A stretch of DNA of 36,189 nucleotides from contig CALGJU010000136.1 of NCBI GenBank assembly GCA_937928685.1, positions 1 through 36,189 on the forward strand, given 5' to 3'. Below the pieces are notes generated by a model. The model saw only the letters and a program-made list of their open reading frames with translations. It made no database searches and was not told where the DNA came from. The DNA comes from an uncultured Granulosicoccaceae bacterium (GTDB taxonomy: Bacteria > Pseudomonadota > Gammaproteobacteria > Granulosicoccales > Granulosicoccaceae). Of the stretch, positions 9,410 to 18,821 are shown piece after piece (position 1 is the stretch's first letter; every line of letters starts with the position of its first letter). The position numbers and the translations under genes were made by a program.

Positions 9410-9823
9410 ATGATTCCTAACAACAAACATATTCGTTTCCTGAAAACCCTCTGCCACCAGCTCTCTCCGGTGGTACGTATTGGCCAGAAAGGGGTGACTG
9501 AATCTGTACAAAGCGAACTTGAAATAGCCCTCGCTCACCACGAACTGATCAAAATTAAAGTCGGCATGGCTGATCGCGATGAGCGCCGCACTACCATTGC
9601 AGCACTGGCCGAAAAAAGCGAATCATATGTTATCCAACAAGTGGGACAAGTCGCCGTACTGTTCAGACGCAATCACGAAAAGCCAGTGATTGAGTTTCCC
9701 TCATCGATCAAGGCCGGTGCCAAAATACCCAGCAATTCAAAATTGACTGATACAAAACCTGACACTAAAAAAACAGGTGCAAAAAGTACCAAGCGCAAAA
9801 GACCTGTCACTAAAAAGCGATAA
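9410..9823 (+). CDS. yhbY: Ribosome-associated CRM-domain RNA-binding protein YhbY
   Basis: YhbY proteins bind pre-50S ribosomal particles through a CRM domain. Residues 1-97 match the family: the lysine-containing N-terminal helix, VVRIGQKGVTESV (the GxxG-type loop), and AHHELIKIKV. About 40 further residues form a Lys/Thr/Ser-rich basic tail that is absent from the ~97-residue E. coli protein. The ATG at 9410 gives the expected start although no clear Shine-Dalgarno is visible. It is divergent from rlmE across a 109-base spacer and converges on greA, 18 bases apart. Confidence 0.93.
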   Translation: MIPNNKHIRFLKTLCHQLSPVVRIGQKGVTESVQSELEIALAHHELIKIKVGMADRDERRTTIAALAEKSESYVIQQVGQVAVLFRRNHEKPVIEFPSSIKAGAKIPSNSKLTDTKPDTKKTGAKSTKRKRPVTKKR

Positions 9824-9841
9824 CAAACTTACCTATTTGCC

Positions 9842-10318
9842 TTAGATGTAGCTGACTTTCTCAATCTCAAACTCTTTTTTACCGCCCGGCGCTTGAAATT
9901 CTACCTCGTCGCCTTCGCGCTTGCCAATAATAGCCCGTGCAAGCGGCGAACTGTAACTGATCAGTCCCAGCTTGATACTGGCTTCATCGTCTCCAACAAT
10001 TCGATAGGTTACCTTCTCTTCGGTTTCTATATCCAATAGTTCCACCGTGGTGCCGAAGATCACCTTGCCGTCATCATTCATCTGCGTGATATCGATGATT
10101 CGCGCATGCGACAACTTACTCTCAATTTCCTTTATGCGCCCTTCAATAAAACTCTGCTGCTCACGGGCCGCGTGATATTCAGCGTTTTCCTTCAAATCAC
10201 CGTGCTCGCGGGCTTCAGCAATAGCCTGAATCACAGTGGGCCGACGTACGGTTTTAAGCTCTTGCAGTTCCGACCGCAGAGTCTCAGCACCTTGTGCTGT
10301 TAGTGGAACCATACTCAT
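9842..10318 (-). CDS. greA: Transcription elongation factor GreA
   Basis: GreA rescues backtracked RNA polymerase by stimulating cleavage of the nascent RNA 3' end. The 158-residue protein has the N-terminal coiled coil with the acidic tip region [16 protein letters not shown] and a C-terminal FKBP-like domain (YRIVGDDEA, ending IEKVSYI). The ATG at 10318-10316 overlaps the carB TGA as ATGA, suggesting coupled translation; another ATG two codons in is possible. It is the last gene of the carA-carB-greA operon. Confidence 0.97.
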   Translation of the reverse strand: MSMVPLTAQGAETLRSELQELKTVRRPTVIQAIAEAREHGDLKENAEYHAAREQQSFIEGRIKEIESKLSHARIIDITQMNDDGKVIFGTTVELLDIETEEKVTYRIVGDDEASIKLGLISYSSPLARAIIGKREGDEVEFQAPGGKKEFEIEKVSYI

Positions 10319-13300
10319 GCCAAATCCTCGTGTAACTCTTGTAAGCTAAAAATATTTTTTAAAGCATCTTCTTTCACCGCACCAACAATCGCAGCGCCTG
10401 CAGCCATAGTAGTAGCGTAAGCCACTTTTCGATTCAAGGCTTCACGACGAATCAAAAACGAGTCTGCAATTGCCTGGCGACCATCAGTGGTGTTAATAAT
10501 CAAAGATATCTCATCGTTTTTGATCATGTCAACGATATGCGGCCGCCCCTGCTTAACCTTATTTACCACTTCACACGGAACGCCTGCCGCCGCTATAGCA
10601 TGCTGTGTACCAGCCGTTGCCACCAACTGAAATCCCGCCTCGTGAATCAAGCTGGCCAGCGCTACAGCACGAGATTTATCTGCATCACGCACACTCATAA
10701 AAGCACGGCCACTGGTCGGTAGCTGCATACCTGCTGCAAGCGAACTCTTTGCAAAAGCTTCTGCAAAATTATGACCACTACCCATCACTTCACCGGTCGA
10801 CTTCATTTCAGGCCCCAGCAGCGGATCAACACCCGGGAACTTCATAAACGGAAACACCGATTCTTTAACGGCATGATATTTCGGGCGCACCGTTTCAGTA
10901 CATTCAAGCTCTACCAGAGTACTGCCGGTCATGCATCGCGCCGCGATGCGTGCCAACGGCACACCAGTTGCCTTTGATACAAAAGGTACGGTACGTGAGG
11001 CACGAGGATTAACCTCAATGATATAAATTTCTTCACCTTGAATGGCAAACTGTGCATTGCACAAACCAACCACACCAAGTGCCAACACCAAACTTGTCAT
11101 TTGCTCTGCCAGCTGCACCTGAATCTCTGCAGACAAACTGTAAGGTGGCAGCGAACAACCGGAATCACCTGAATGCACACCCGCCTGCTCTATGTGTTCC
11201 ATGATGCCACTAATGTATACCTGCGTACCATCGCCGATTGCATCGACGTCAACTTCGGTTGCATCATCCAGAAATCGATCAAGCAATAACGGCGCATCTA
11301 GCGATACCGGTATGTTCTGCCCCATATACCGTTGCAACTCATCGCTGGTGTAAACAATTTCCATCGCCCGACCACCCAACACATACGACGGCCTGACCAC
11401 CAAAGGAAATCCAATAGATTCTGCCGCCTCCAGCGCTTGCTCAAGGTTGGTTGCCGTTTTGTTCGGCGGTTGCTTTAAGCCAAGCTTATCTACCAGCTGT
11501 TTAAAGCTTTCACGATCTTCGGCAAGGTCTATGGCTTCTGGTGAGGTACCTATAATCGGCGCGCCATCTTGCTTAAGCGCCTTAGCCAGATTAAGTGGTG
11601 TTTGACCACCATACTGCACAATCACCCCCTTGGGGTTTTCCACATGCAGCACTTCCGTTACATCTTCAAACGTCAATGGTTCAAAGTACAAACGGTCGGA
11701 CATATCATAGTCTGTTGATACCGTTTCCGGGTTGCAGTTGATCATGATCGTTTCATAACCCGCTTCACGCAGTGACAGCGCAGCATGCACACAACAATAA
11801 TCGAATTCTATTCCCTGCCCGATTCGATTCGGTCCACCACCGAGTATGACGATCTTGTCTTTAGTGGTAGGTGCTGCCTCACACTCTTCATCGTAAGTGG
11901 AATACATATAGGCTGTGTTGGCTTCAAATTCAGCAGCACAGGTATCTACTCGCTTATAGACCGGACGAATCCCATAACCATGGCGCAATTCACGCACTTT
12001 GGCCTCAGTGGTATCCATGACCATCGCCAACCGCTTGTCTGAAAACCCCTGGCGCTTCAACCTTCGCAGCTCGGTTGGATCGAGACTTTCCAGTGGCTGC
12101 CCTCGCCATTGGTTTTCACTGCCGATCAGATCTTCTATCTGTGCAAGAAACCACGGATCAATACGTGTTATCTGATGAATTTTTTCAAGCGAATACCCTT
12201 GCCTGAACGCATCTGCCACATACCAGAGTCTTTTATCACCCGGCTGGCTTAGCTGCAGATCAAGTTCTGCTTCAATATCTTCAGGCGAAGCGTCGGCGGG
12301 CAGAATTTCATCAAAGCCACAAACACCCACCTCAAGACCCCGTAACGCCTTTTGCAACGATTCCTGTTGATTGCGGCCGATTGCCATCACCTCGCCTACT
12401 GACTTCATCTGCGTGGTCAGGCGAGAGTCTGCATCTGGAAACTTCTCGAAAGTAAACCGCGGTATTTTGGTTACCACATAATCAATTGCCGGCTCAAATG
12501 ACGCAGGCGTCGCACCACCGGTAATATCGTTACGCAACTCATCCAGCGTGTACCCCACCGCAAGCTTGGCAGCCACTCGAGCTATCGGAAATCCGGTGGC
12601 TTTTGAAGCCAGCGCCGATGATCGCGACACCCGCGGGTTCATTTCTATAACAATTAATCGGCCGTTGGCAGGATTCACCGCGAACTGCACGTTGGAACCG
12701 CCGGTATCCACACCAATTTTTCGCAGTACATCAATTGATGCGTTGCGCATGATTTGTAGTTCTTTATCTGTAAGGGTCTGCGCTGGTGCTACAGTGATGG
12801 AGTCCCCGGTGTGGACACCCATTGGATCAAGATTTTCAATTGAACAGACAATAATGCAGTTGTCTGCAGAGTCACGCACCACTTCCATTTCATATTCTTT
12901 CCAACCGAGCACCGACTCTTCAAGCAAAATTTCAGTGGTCGGGGACAGATCAAGACCGCGCTGACATATCTCGGTAAATTCATCACGGTTATAGGCAATA
13001 CCACCACCGCTGCCACCCATGGTGAAAGATGGTCTGATGATGGTCGGGAAGCCAATATCTTCAAGGCCCGCGTAGGCCTCTTCCAATGTATGAGCTACCC
13101 GTGCGTTGGGTGTATCAAGTCCAATGTCTGTCATTGCATGGCGGAATTTTTCGCGATCCTCTGCAAGATCAATCGCTTCCGGCTTCGCGCCGATCAGTTC
13201 AACGCCATACTTTTCAAGCACTCCGTTGTGATGTAAATCCAGGGCACAGTTCAGACCGGTTTGCCCACCCATGGTGGGTAAGATTGCATCCGGCTTTTCA

Positions 13301-13539
13301 CGTGCAATTATTTTTTCAACCACACGCCAGTCAACAGGCTCAATGTAAATAGCGTCTGCTGTGGCGGGGTCGGTCATTATGGTGGCAGGATTCGAATTGA
13401 CCAGCACCACCCGATAACCCTCCTCACGCAACGCTTTACAGGCTTGCGCTCCAGAGTAATCAAATTCGCACGCCTGCCCTATGACAATAGGGCCTGCGCC
13501 AATGATTAAAATACTTTTTATATCACTGCGACGCGGCAT
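10315..13539 (-). CDS. carB: Carbamoyl-phosphate synthase large subunit
   Basis: CarB makes carbamoyl phosphate from bicarbonate, ammonia and two ATP, feeding arginine and pyrimidine synthesis. The 1074-residue protein has the two homologous ATP-grasp halves: first half [22 protein letters not shown] near the N-terminus, second half [22 protein letters not shown] near residue 560. A C-terminal MGS-like allosteric domain begins around residue 935. Length matches E. coli CarB. The ATG start lies 17 bases inside the end of carA and the stop overlaps greA, a tight operon. Confidence 0.98.
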   Translation of the reverse strand: MPRRSDIKSILIIGAGPIVIGQACEFDYSGAQACKALREEGYRVVLVNSNPATIMTDPATADAIYIEPVDWRVVEKIIAREKPDAILPTMGGQTGLNCALDLHHNGVLEKYGVELIGAKPEAIDLAEDREKFRHAMTDIGLDTPNARVAHTLEEAYAGLEDIGFPTIIRPSFTMGGSGGGIAYNRDEFTEICQRGLDLSPTTEILLEESVLGWKEYEMEVVRDSADNCIIVCSIENLDPMGVHTGDSITVAPAQTLTDKELQIMRNASIDVLRKIGVDTGGSNVQFAVNPANGRLIVIEMNPRVSRSSALASKATGFPIARVAAKLAVGYTLDELRNDITGGATPASFEPAIDYVVTKIPRFTFEKFPDADSRLTTQMKSVGEVMAIGRNQQESLQKALRGLEVGVCGFDEILPADASPEDIEAELDLQLSQPGDKRLWYVADAFRQGYSLEKIHQITRIDPWFLAQIEDLIGSENQWRGQPLESLDPTELRRLKRQGFSDKRLAMVMDTTEAKVRELRHGYGIRPVYKRVDTCAAEFEANTAYMYSTYDEECEAAPTTKDKIVILGGGPNRIGQGIEFDYCCVHAALSLREAGYETIMINCNPETVSTDYDMSDRLYFEPLTFEDVTEVLHVENPKGVIVQYGGQTPLNLAKALKQDGAPIIGTSPEAIDLAEDRESFKQLVDKLGLKQPPNKTATNLEQALEAAESIGFPLVVRPSYVLGGRAMEIVYTSDELQRYMGQNIPVSLDAPLLLDRFLDDATEVDVDAIGDGTQVYISGIMEHIEQAGVHSGDSGCSLPPYSLSAEIQVQLAEQMTSLVLALGVVGLCNAQFAIQGEEIYIIEVNPRASRTVPFVSKATGVPLARIAARCMTGSTLVELECTETVRPKYHAVKESVFPFMKFPGVDPLLGPEMKSTGEVMGSGHNFAEAFAKSSLAAGMQLPTSGRAFMSVRDADKSRAVALASLIHEAGFQLVATAGTQHAIAAAGVPCEVVNKVKQGRPHIVDMIKNDEISLIINTTDGRQAIADSFLIRREALNRKVAYATTMAAGAAIVGAVKEDALKNIFSLQELHEDLA

Positions 13540-14674
13540 GGTTTTTCATCAGTTCGGTAAATTCTAAAAATAGATGGCCTACATCATGCGGCCCGGGACT
13601 GGCCTCCGGGTGGCCTTGAAAACTAAATGCCGGCGTATCCGTTCTTTTGACGCCCTGAAGCGTTTGGTCAAATAGAGATCGATGGGTTGCAATTAAGTTA
13701 TCCGGCAACGTTTGCTCATCGACCGCAAAGCCGTGATTCTGACTGGAGATCATCACCTTGCTTGTGGCTAAATCCTGCACCGGGTGGTTCGCACCATGAT
13801 GCCCAAACTTCATCTTTATTGTCTTCGCGCCACTGGCTAACGCAAGCAACTGATGACCAAGGCATATGCCAAACAAGGGTACTTTATTCTCAAGTAGTTC
13901 ACTTATCGCTTTGATCGCATAATCACATGGCTCTGGATCACCGGGCCCATTTGACAAAAACACGCCATCTGGCTGCATGGCCATCACATCCGCCGCCGGG
14001 GTTTTCGCCGGTACCACCGTCACTGAGCAACCGTGATCAACCAGCAAACGTAGAATATTTCTTTTTACGCCAAAGTCATACGCTACAACGCGCCACTGTG
14101 GCGCTGCCGGCGTTGAATGTAGTTCAGGATTTGCGTCCTGCCCCAGCTGCCACGAACCTTGCGTCCATTCATAGAGCTTGTCGGCTGTGACCTCCTGCGC
14201 CAGATCAAGCCCCACCAGGCCGCCAAACTCGCGCGCCTTCGCAATAGCCTGTTCGGCATTCGGGTTTGCTGAAGCATCAATACATCCGGACTGCGCACCC
14301 TTTTCACGCAACAAACGCGTGAGTCTGCGAGTGTCTACATCGGCAATCGCTGCAATGTTATTGATCTTCAGGTAATCATCGAGTGAGCTTTCACTGCGAA
14401 AGTTGCTGTGCAACAAAGGCAGATCTCTGATCACCAACCCTGCCGCATGCACGCCATCAGATTCGCAGTCAGCGCTGTTGACGCCAGTGTTGCCGATATG
14501 TGGTGCTGTCAGTGTAACAATTTGCCGAGTGTAGGAAGGATCAGTCAATATTTCCTGATACCCCGACATGGCGGTATTGAAGACAACCTCTCCAATGCCG
14601 AGACACTCAGCACCAATGGCACTGCCGTGAAACAAAGTTCCGTCAGCCAGCGCAAGAAGTGCGTTTCTACGCAA
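13523..14674 (-). CDS. carA: Carbamoyl-phosphate synthase small subunit (glutaminase)
   Basis: CarA hydrolyses glutamine and channels ammonia to CarB. The 383-residue product has the N-terminal CPSase domain ([20 protein letters not shown]). It also has a class I glutamine amidotransferase domain with Cys271 (GICLGHQ) and His355/Glu357 ([13 protein letters not shown]). The start is TTG at 14674-14672, the only candidate giving the family N-terminus ([12 protein letters not shown]). A GAGA sequence lies 7 bases upstream. dapB, a frequent upstream neighbour in proteobacteria, is absent; a divergent transporter lies there instead. Confidence 0.97.
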   Translation of the reverse strand: MRRNALLALADGTLFHGSAIGAECLGIGEVVFNTAMSGYQEILTDPSYTRQIVTLTAPHIGNTGVNSADCESDGVHAAGLVIRDLPLLHSNFRSESSLDDYLKINNIAAIADVDTRRLTRLLREKGAQSGCIDASANPNAEQAIAKAREFGGLVGLDLAQEVTADKLYEWTQGSWQLGQDANPELHSTPAAPQWRVVAYDFGVKRNILRLLVDHGCSVTVVPAKTPAADVMAMQPDGVFLSNGPGDPEPCDYAIKAISELLENKVPLFGICLGHQLLALASGAKTIKMKFGHHGANHPVQDLATSKVMISSQNHGFAVDEQTLPDNLIATHRSLFDQTLQGVKRTDTPAFSFQGHPEASPGPHDVGHLFLEFTELMKNHAASQ

Positions 14675-14739
14675 AGTACATTCTCAATAGTCAGGAAGAA
14701 GAGGAGCAGCAGTTGGTATCAACCGCGGCGATCCCTCTA

Positions 14740-14769
14740 ATTTTACTCCAATCGTCAATCGACTGTCTA
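14740..14769 (-). promoter_or_regulatory. Candidate sigma-70 promoter for carAB-greA
   Basis: On the minus strand TAGACA (14769-14764) and TAAAAT (14745-14740) are separated by 18 bases, each one base from consensus. They lie about 65 bases before the carA start. No ArgR or pyrimidine-attenuator element could be recognised by eye. Confidence 0.35.
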
Positions 14770-14952
14770 ATGGCATGTGAGTTTTCGGGACAGGAATTGC
14801 ACGCTATTTGTTTAGTTCCGGTAACCCGCAATCACTTGCAGCACACGACACGCAAGGTAGACTTAGCCGCGACGACTGAGCGGCTTAAAAATGTTCCGGG
14901 TCACCACCGATTCGCCAGAGACGGCAGGTCACAACTAAAAACAACAATAAAG

Positions 14953-16107
14953 GTGATTCCGCTGAGCTCGTCCAACATTCGCACTCTGGTCGCTGCCTGT
15001 TCCGCAATAACCGTCTTCGGTCTCGCTTTCGGCCTGACCTACCCGTTATTGTCTCTGACTCTCGAGGGACGCGGGGTCACAGCAGACGTGATCGGTCTCA
15101 ACACCGCAATGATGCCTCTCGGGATTCTGATTTTTTCACCGCTGATTCCGGTACTGTCGAAGCGCTTAGGTGCTAAACGACTCGCCATTCTTGCGGCAAT
15201 CGCCACCGGTATACTGATCCTTTGCTACAAACTGTTCGATTCCCTGAATGCCTGGTTTGTTATTCGTATTCTGCAAGGCATGTCTGTCGCCACCCTGTTT
15301 GTCATCAGTGAAGCATGGATTGTCGGCTCCTCATCCAAGGAACATCGGGGCAAGATTGTCGCAATCTACGCCAGCGTACTATCGGCAAGCTTCGGCGCGG
15401 GTCCGGCACTTATCGGTTTTGTCGGCACAGAAGGCTGGACCCCGTACCTTATTGGCGCGTTGAGCATTGCGATCGGTGTGATCCCGATTTGCCTTATTCA
15501 AGAGATCAAAGAACCACCCGGAGAGCATCAGGCGTCTGGCATGATCGCCTTTCTGCCTCAAGCACCGATGCTAATCGCAGCCGTGGCGTGCTTTTCGGTC
15601 TTTGATGCAGCGACAATCGCCCTGTTCCCGGTTTACGGGGTTGAGAACGGCCTCAGTCAAAGTACCGCTGCATTCGCCCTCACCGCCCTGATCGTAGGAA
15701 ATATCTTCCTGCAATATCCTATTGGCTGGCTGGCAGATATTTACGATGCCCGAACCATGCTGACCTACTGCGCAGCACTTACCGCAATACTGACGATGAC
15801 TATCCCGTGGATCATCAATAGCTGGATACTGTGGCCGGTACTCATAGTCGCAGGCGCTGCCGGATACGGGGTCTACACCCTCTCGCTGAAATCTCTCGGC
15901 GATCGCTTCAGCGGACAGGATTTAGTCAACGGCACTGCAGCGTTTGGAGCGATGTGGGGTTTGGGTGCGCTGATCGGGTCGATCGGCGGGGGATGGTCAA
16001 TGACTTTATCGCCAGTCTATGGACTGCCGATGGCGCTGGCTTGCGTCTACGCGTTACTGGTCGGCGGCTTATTCGTACGCCGACCAGCAAAAGGAGATGA
16101 AAACTAG
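14953..16107 (+). CDS. MFS transporter, YcaD-like
   Basis: This inner-membrane carrier of the major facilitator superfamily has about 12 hydrophobic helices in roughly 384 residues. Features include a first helix with [13 protein letters not shown], a basic loop SKRLGAKR after the second helix, and [18 protein letters not shown] in the fourth, which resembles the YcaD-type subgroup. The substrate is unknown. The frame is open back to 14659, but the first 98 codons overlap the carA start and its promoter area and do not look like protein. I place the start near the GTG at 14953, just before the first helix; this is uncertain. Its TAG stop overlaps the rplU stop in a CTAG. Confidence 0.85.
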   Translation: MIPLSSSNIRTLVAACSAITVFGLAFGLTYPLLSLTLEGRGVTADVIGLNTAMMPLGILIFSPLIPVLSKRLGAKRLAILAAIATGILILCYKLFDSLNAWFVIRILQGMSVATLFVISEAWIVGSSSKEHRGKIVAIYASVLSASFGAGPALIGFVGTEGWTPYLIGALSIAIGVIPICLIQEIKEPPGEHQASGMIAFLPQAPMLIAAVACFSVFDAATIALFPVYGVENGLSQSTAAFALTALIVGNIFLQYPIGWLADIYDARTMLTYCAALTAILTMTIPWIINSWILWPVLIVAGAAGYGVYTLSLKSLGDRFSGQDLVNGTAAFGAMWGLGALIGSIGGGWSMTLSPVYGLPMALACVYALLVGGLFVRRPAKGDEN

Positions 16108-16415
16108 GCCTGGATACCAGTGATTTCCAGCTCTGTATAATTCTGTCTGTGGCCCATCTGACGACGGTAATGCTTACGGCGACGGAATTTGACGATTTCG
16201 ATTTTTTTGCCACGCCCGTGCGATAGCACCTTGGCAGTAACAGAAGCGCTAGAGACAAGCGGGGTACCGATGGTCACCTTGTCGCCCTCTCCAATCATCA
16301 GCACATCGTCAAGATTAACTGATTCGCCTTCGTCGGTATCAATCGTTTCAACGCGAAGCTTGTCGCCCTGACTGACCCGATATTGTTTGCCACCGGTTTT
16401 AATTACCGCGAACAT
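16104..16415 (-). CDS. rplU: 50S ribosomal protein L21
   Basis: L21 binds 23S rRNA in the large subunit. The 103-residue product begins [14 protein letters not shown], the family signature. It ends with the basic region [22 protein letters not shown] and the terminal EITGI. Length is normal and an AAGGACTC ribosome binding site precedes the ATG. The gene normally pairs with rpmA (L27) immediately downstream, but here the downstream side is filled by the convergent MFS gene, whose stop overlaps by three bases. A strong promoter lies 50-80 bases upstream. Confidence 0.98.
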   Translation of the reverse strand: MFAVIKTGGKQYRVSQGDKLRVETIDTDEGESVNLDDVLMIGEGDKVTIGTPLVSSASVTAKVLSHGRGKKIEIVKFRRRKHYRRQMGHRQNYTELEITGIQA

Positions 16416-16439
16416 GGAGAGTCCTTATGAACATTGGAA

Positions 16440-16454
16440 GCTCGGAAACCGAGC
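16440..16454 (-). other. Hairpin in the rplU leader
   Basis: GCTCGG, AAA and CCGAGC form a perfect 6-bp hairpin with a three-base loop. It lies between the predicted rplU promoter and start codon, about 25 bases before the ATG. It may affect mRNA stability or autoregulation of L21, but that is only inference from position. Confidence 0.4.
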
Positions 16455-16464
16455 AAAGCCGGAA

Positions 16465-16493
16465 ATTGTAGCTCTCAGCAATAACTGAGTCAA
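16465..16493 (-). promoter_or_regulatory. Strong sigma-70 promoter of rplU
   Basis: On the minus strand TTGACT (16493-16488), a 17-base spacer and TACAAT (16470-16465) are each one base from consensus with ideal spacing. It points at rplU with a leader of roughly 40 bases, as expected for a ribosomal protein gene. Confidence 0.8.
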
Positions 16494-16603
16494 CCAAAGG
16501 CGACAATTCACCCCATGCTTTGAGACCGCCGGCAAATATTTGCCCTGCTCAATCTTATGAGGTCTAGAATATATAGATAGACTAAAACGGAAGAAATACA
16601 AAA

Positions 16604-17653
16604 ATGGCGGTCATAGACCTAGACAAAATTCGCGACTCAGCGGATAGCGGTAATCCCTGGGGTGGGAGCAAAAAAGCAGGCACAGCTGGGGGCGGCGGGG
16701 GTTTACCGCAGCTTCCCAACGGTATTTTCCGCATTATTGGCCTATTCGGCCTGATTGCACTGGGCTTACTTTTATATACCGGCTTCTACACCGTGCCCAG
16801 TGACTCCATCGGTGTGGTCACTCGATTCGGCCAATATCAAAAAGATGAACCCTCCGGATTACACTTCAAAATCCCATGGGGCGTAGATGGTGTGACCATT
16901 GTTCCAGTCAAACGCCAGCTCAAGCAGGAATTCGGCTTTGCCACACCGGGCTCTACCAACCCTAACCAGTCACGACAAAACTTTCAGGTTCAGAGCCAGA
17001 TGGTGACCGGTGACTTAAACGCAGCACTGGTTGAATGGGTGATTCAATTCCGCATCGCAGATCCTAAAAAGTATTTGTTCGATGTACGCAACCCCGCTGA
17101 AACCCTTCGCGATCTGTCTGAATCTGTGATGCGTGAGGTCGTTGGAGATAGAACGGTAGATGAAGTAATTACGATTGGCCGACAGGAAATCGAAGATGAA
17201 GCGCTGGTAAAAATGCAGAACCTCACCACCAAGTACGGCATTGGTGTCAGCATTGACCAGGTACAGTTAAAAAACATCAATCCCCCCAAGCCAGTGCAGG
17301 AATCTTTTAACGAAGTGAACCAGGCACAACAAGAGAAAGAAAGTTTAATCAACGCTGCACGCCGCGAGTACAACAAAGTTATCCCGCTCGCTGAAGGTGA
17401 AAAAGATCAACGTATAAGAGCCGCAGACGGATACCGTTTAAAGCGAATCAATGAGGCGGAAGGTGATGCATCACGATTCAGCGCTGTATTTAAAGAGTAT
17501 CAAAAAGCACCTGAAGTCACGCGACGCAGAATCTACATTGAAACATTGCAGGAAGTGCTTCCAGGCCTTGATTCAAAGATCATTGTTGATGAAAAATCTC
17601 AACAGGTGTTGCCGCTGATCAATCTCACTAACCAAAAGGAGCTGATCAAATGA
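16604..17653 (+). CDS. hflK: FtsH protease modulator HflK
   Basis: HflK is an SPFH/prohibitin-family inner-membrane protein that with HflC forms a large complex around FtsH and limits its action on membrane substrates. The 349-residue product has a Gly-rich cytoplasmic N-terminus, a single membrane helix (about 43-63) and the PSDSIGVVTRFGQY start of the periplasmic SPFH domain. A long charged helical region follows (VNQAQQEKESLINAARREYNK). It is shorter than E. coli HflK (about 419 residues), mainly at the ends. The ATG at 16604 follows GGAAG. It overlaps hflC by four bases (ATGA). Confidence 0.96.
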   Translation: MAVIDLDKIRDSADSGNPWGGSKKAGTAGGGGGLPQLPNGIFRIIGLFGLIALGLLLYTGFYTVPSDSIGVVTRFGQYQKDEPSGLHFKIPWGVDGVTIVPVKRQLKQEFGFATPGSTNPNQSRQNFQVQSQMVTGDLNAALVEWVIQFRIADPKKYLFDVRNPAETLRDLSESVMREVVGDRTVDEVITIGRQEIEDEALVKMQNLTTKYGIGVSIDQVQLKNINPPKPVQESFNEVNQAQQEKESLINAARREYNKVIPLAEGEKDQRIRAADGYRLKRINEAEGDASRFSAVFKEYQKAPEVTRRRIYIETLQEVLPGLDSKIIVDEKSQQVLPLINLTNQKELIK

Positions 17654-18600
17654 AACCGATTATTCTCATAATTGTCGCTGCTGTTTTTCTTCTGTTCAGC
17701 AATGCTTTTTACACCGTAAAAGAAACTGAGCAAGTTATTATCACTCAGTTTGGCAAGCCGGTTGGCAGCCCGATCACTGAAGCCGGGCTTAAAATGAAAG
17801 TTCCGTTTGTGCAACAGGTAAACCCTATTGAAAAACGCATACTTGAATGGGATGGCAGCCCCAGCAACATGCCGACAAAAGACAAACTCTACATAGCGGT
17901 TGACCTCTTCGCGCGCTGGCGCATCACTGATCCATTGCAGTACTTCTTACGCCTGCGTGATGAACGCAGTGCACAATCGAGGCTCGATGATATTCTCGGC
18001 AGTGAAACCCGCAACGCAGTCGCCAAACACGAGCTGATAGAAATCATCAGAACAACGAAAGATCGCAAACCATTACTGGACGCATCTCTTTCCGAAGCTG
18101 ACCTCGCCACGCTCGGCACGCTTGTACCCATCAGCAAAGGTCGAGCCTCAGTAGAAAATGAGATTTTCAGCGCCGCCGCCGCCAAGGTACAAGTGTTCGG
18201 CATCGAACTCCTCGACATAAGATTCAAGCGGATCAACTACAACGAGAGTGTACGCCCCAAAATTTATGATCGAATGATCAGTGAACGACGCCAGATAGCG
18301 GAGAGATTCCGTTCAGAAGGCAACGGTGAAGCAGCTCGTATAAATGGACTCCGCGAACGCGATCTCAACAAAGTGCGCTCTGAAGCCTACAAAGAGGTTG
18401 AAGAAATTCGCGGAGCCGCAGATGCCAAAGCGACAGAGATCTACGCAAATGCTTACAACTCAAGTGATACCTCAAGAGATTTTTACGAATTCCAGAAAAC
18501 CATGGAAATGTATAAGTCAGTCATAAAAAACAACACCACGTTAATGTTGTCGACTGAAAGTGAAGCGTTTAAATATCTGAAAGGTATGTCGCCAGAGTAG
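17650..18600 (+). CDS. hflC: FtsH protease modulator HflC
   Basis: HflC is the partner of HflK in the SPFH complex that surrounds FtsH. The 316-residue protein has an N-terminal membrane helix (residues 3-20) followed by FYTVKETEQVIITQFGKPVG and the SPFH core (VDLFARWRITDP). The conserved IYDRMISERRQIAERFRSEG helix is also present, and the C-terminus YEFQKTMEMYKSVIKNNTT is typical. A strong AAGGAG lies 9 bases before the ATG, within the end of hflK. hflX and hfq, its neighbours in enterobacteria, are not here. Confidence 0.97.
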   Translation: MKPIILIIVAAVFLLFSNAFYTVKETEQVIITQFGKPVGSPITEAGLKMKVPFVQQVNPIEKRILEWDGSPSNMPTKDKLYIAVDLFARWRITDPLQYFLRLRDERSAQSRLDDILGSETRNAVAKHELIEIIRTTKDRKPLLDASLSEADLATLGTLVPISKGRASVENEIFSAAAAKVQVFGIELLDIRFKRINYNESVRPKIYDRMISERRQIAERFRSEGNGEAARINGLRERDLNKVRSEAYKEVEEIRGAADAKATEIYANAYNSSDTSRDFYEFQKTMEMYKSVIKNNTTLMLSTESEAFKYLKGMSPE

Positions 18601-18610
18601 CAAACAGCAA

Positions 18611-18728
18611 CCGGGCTGAGTGCATCGATCAGTTTTTATCGAGTGCCTAGCCCGGATTATTCATGATGATGACGGCATCTCAAATTTCTACGCTATACGC
18701 TCGCCACATCATGAATAATCCGGGCTAG
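18611..18728. repeat. Palindromic repeat element with three CCGGGCT/AGCCCGG arms
   Basis: A perfect 22-bp inverted repeat, beginning CTAGCCCGGATTATTCATGA, occupies 18647-18668. Its complement is at 18707-18728, with 38 bases between. Upstream, CCGGGCT at 18611-18617 can also pair with the AGCCCGG at 18649-18655, so the middle arm has two possible partners. There is no open frame, and no T-run to suggest a simple terminator. The element sits between the convergent hflC and sulfurtransferase genes, the usual place for REP/MITE-like palindromes. Confidence 0.7.
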
Positions 18729-18760
18729 AGAGGTGTTTGTCTGTTTCGGCAAACACCTCT
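18729..18760. repeat. 11-bp hairpin AGAGGTGTTTG/CAAACACCTCT
   Basis: A perfect 11-bp stem (18729-18739 with 18750-18760) with a ten-base loop directly abuts the longer palindrome. No T-run follows on either strand, so it is not a classical terminator. It may still stop transcription or protect 3' ends of hflKC or the convergent gene. Confidence 0.5.
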
Positions 18761-18821
18761 TCAAGCCGATAACTCCACCCAACACCTGACAAGCCCGTGA
18801 AATAAGAAAGCGATGATCAGG

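Noticed and set aside
14672-14686. Leader peptide MYFA before carA
   Set aside because: A four-codon ATG frame overlaps the carA TTG start, but it has no separate ribosome binding site or attenuator structure; probably chance.
14659-14952. N-terminal extension of the MFS transporter frame
   Set aside because: The 98 extra residues overlap the carA start and promoter area, contain no membrane-protein features and do not resemble MFS N-termini.
18647-18760. Ordinary Rho-independent terminator of hflC
   Set aside because: Neither hairpin is followed by a T-run on the plus strand, and the 38-base loop is too long.
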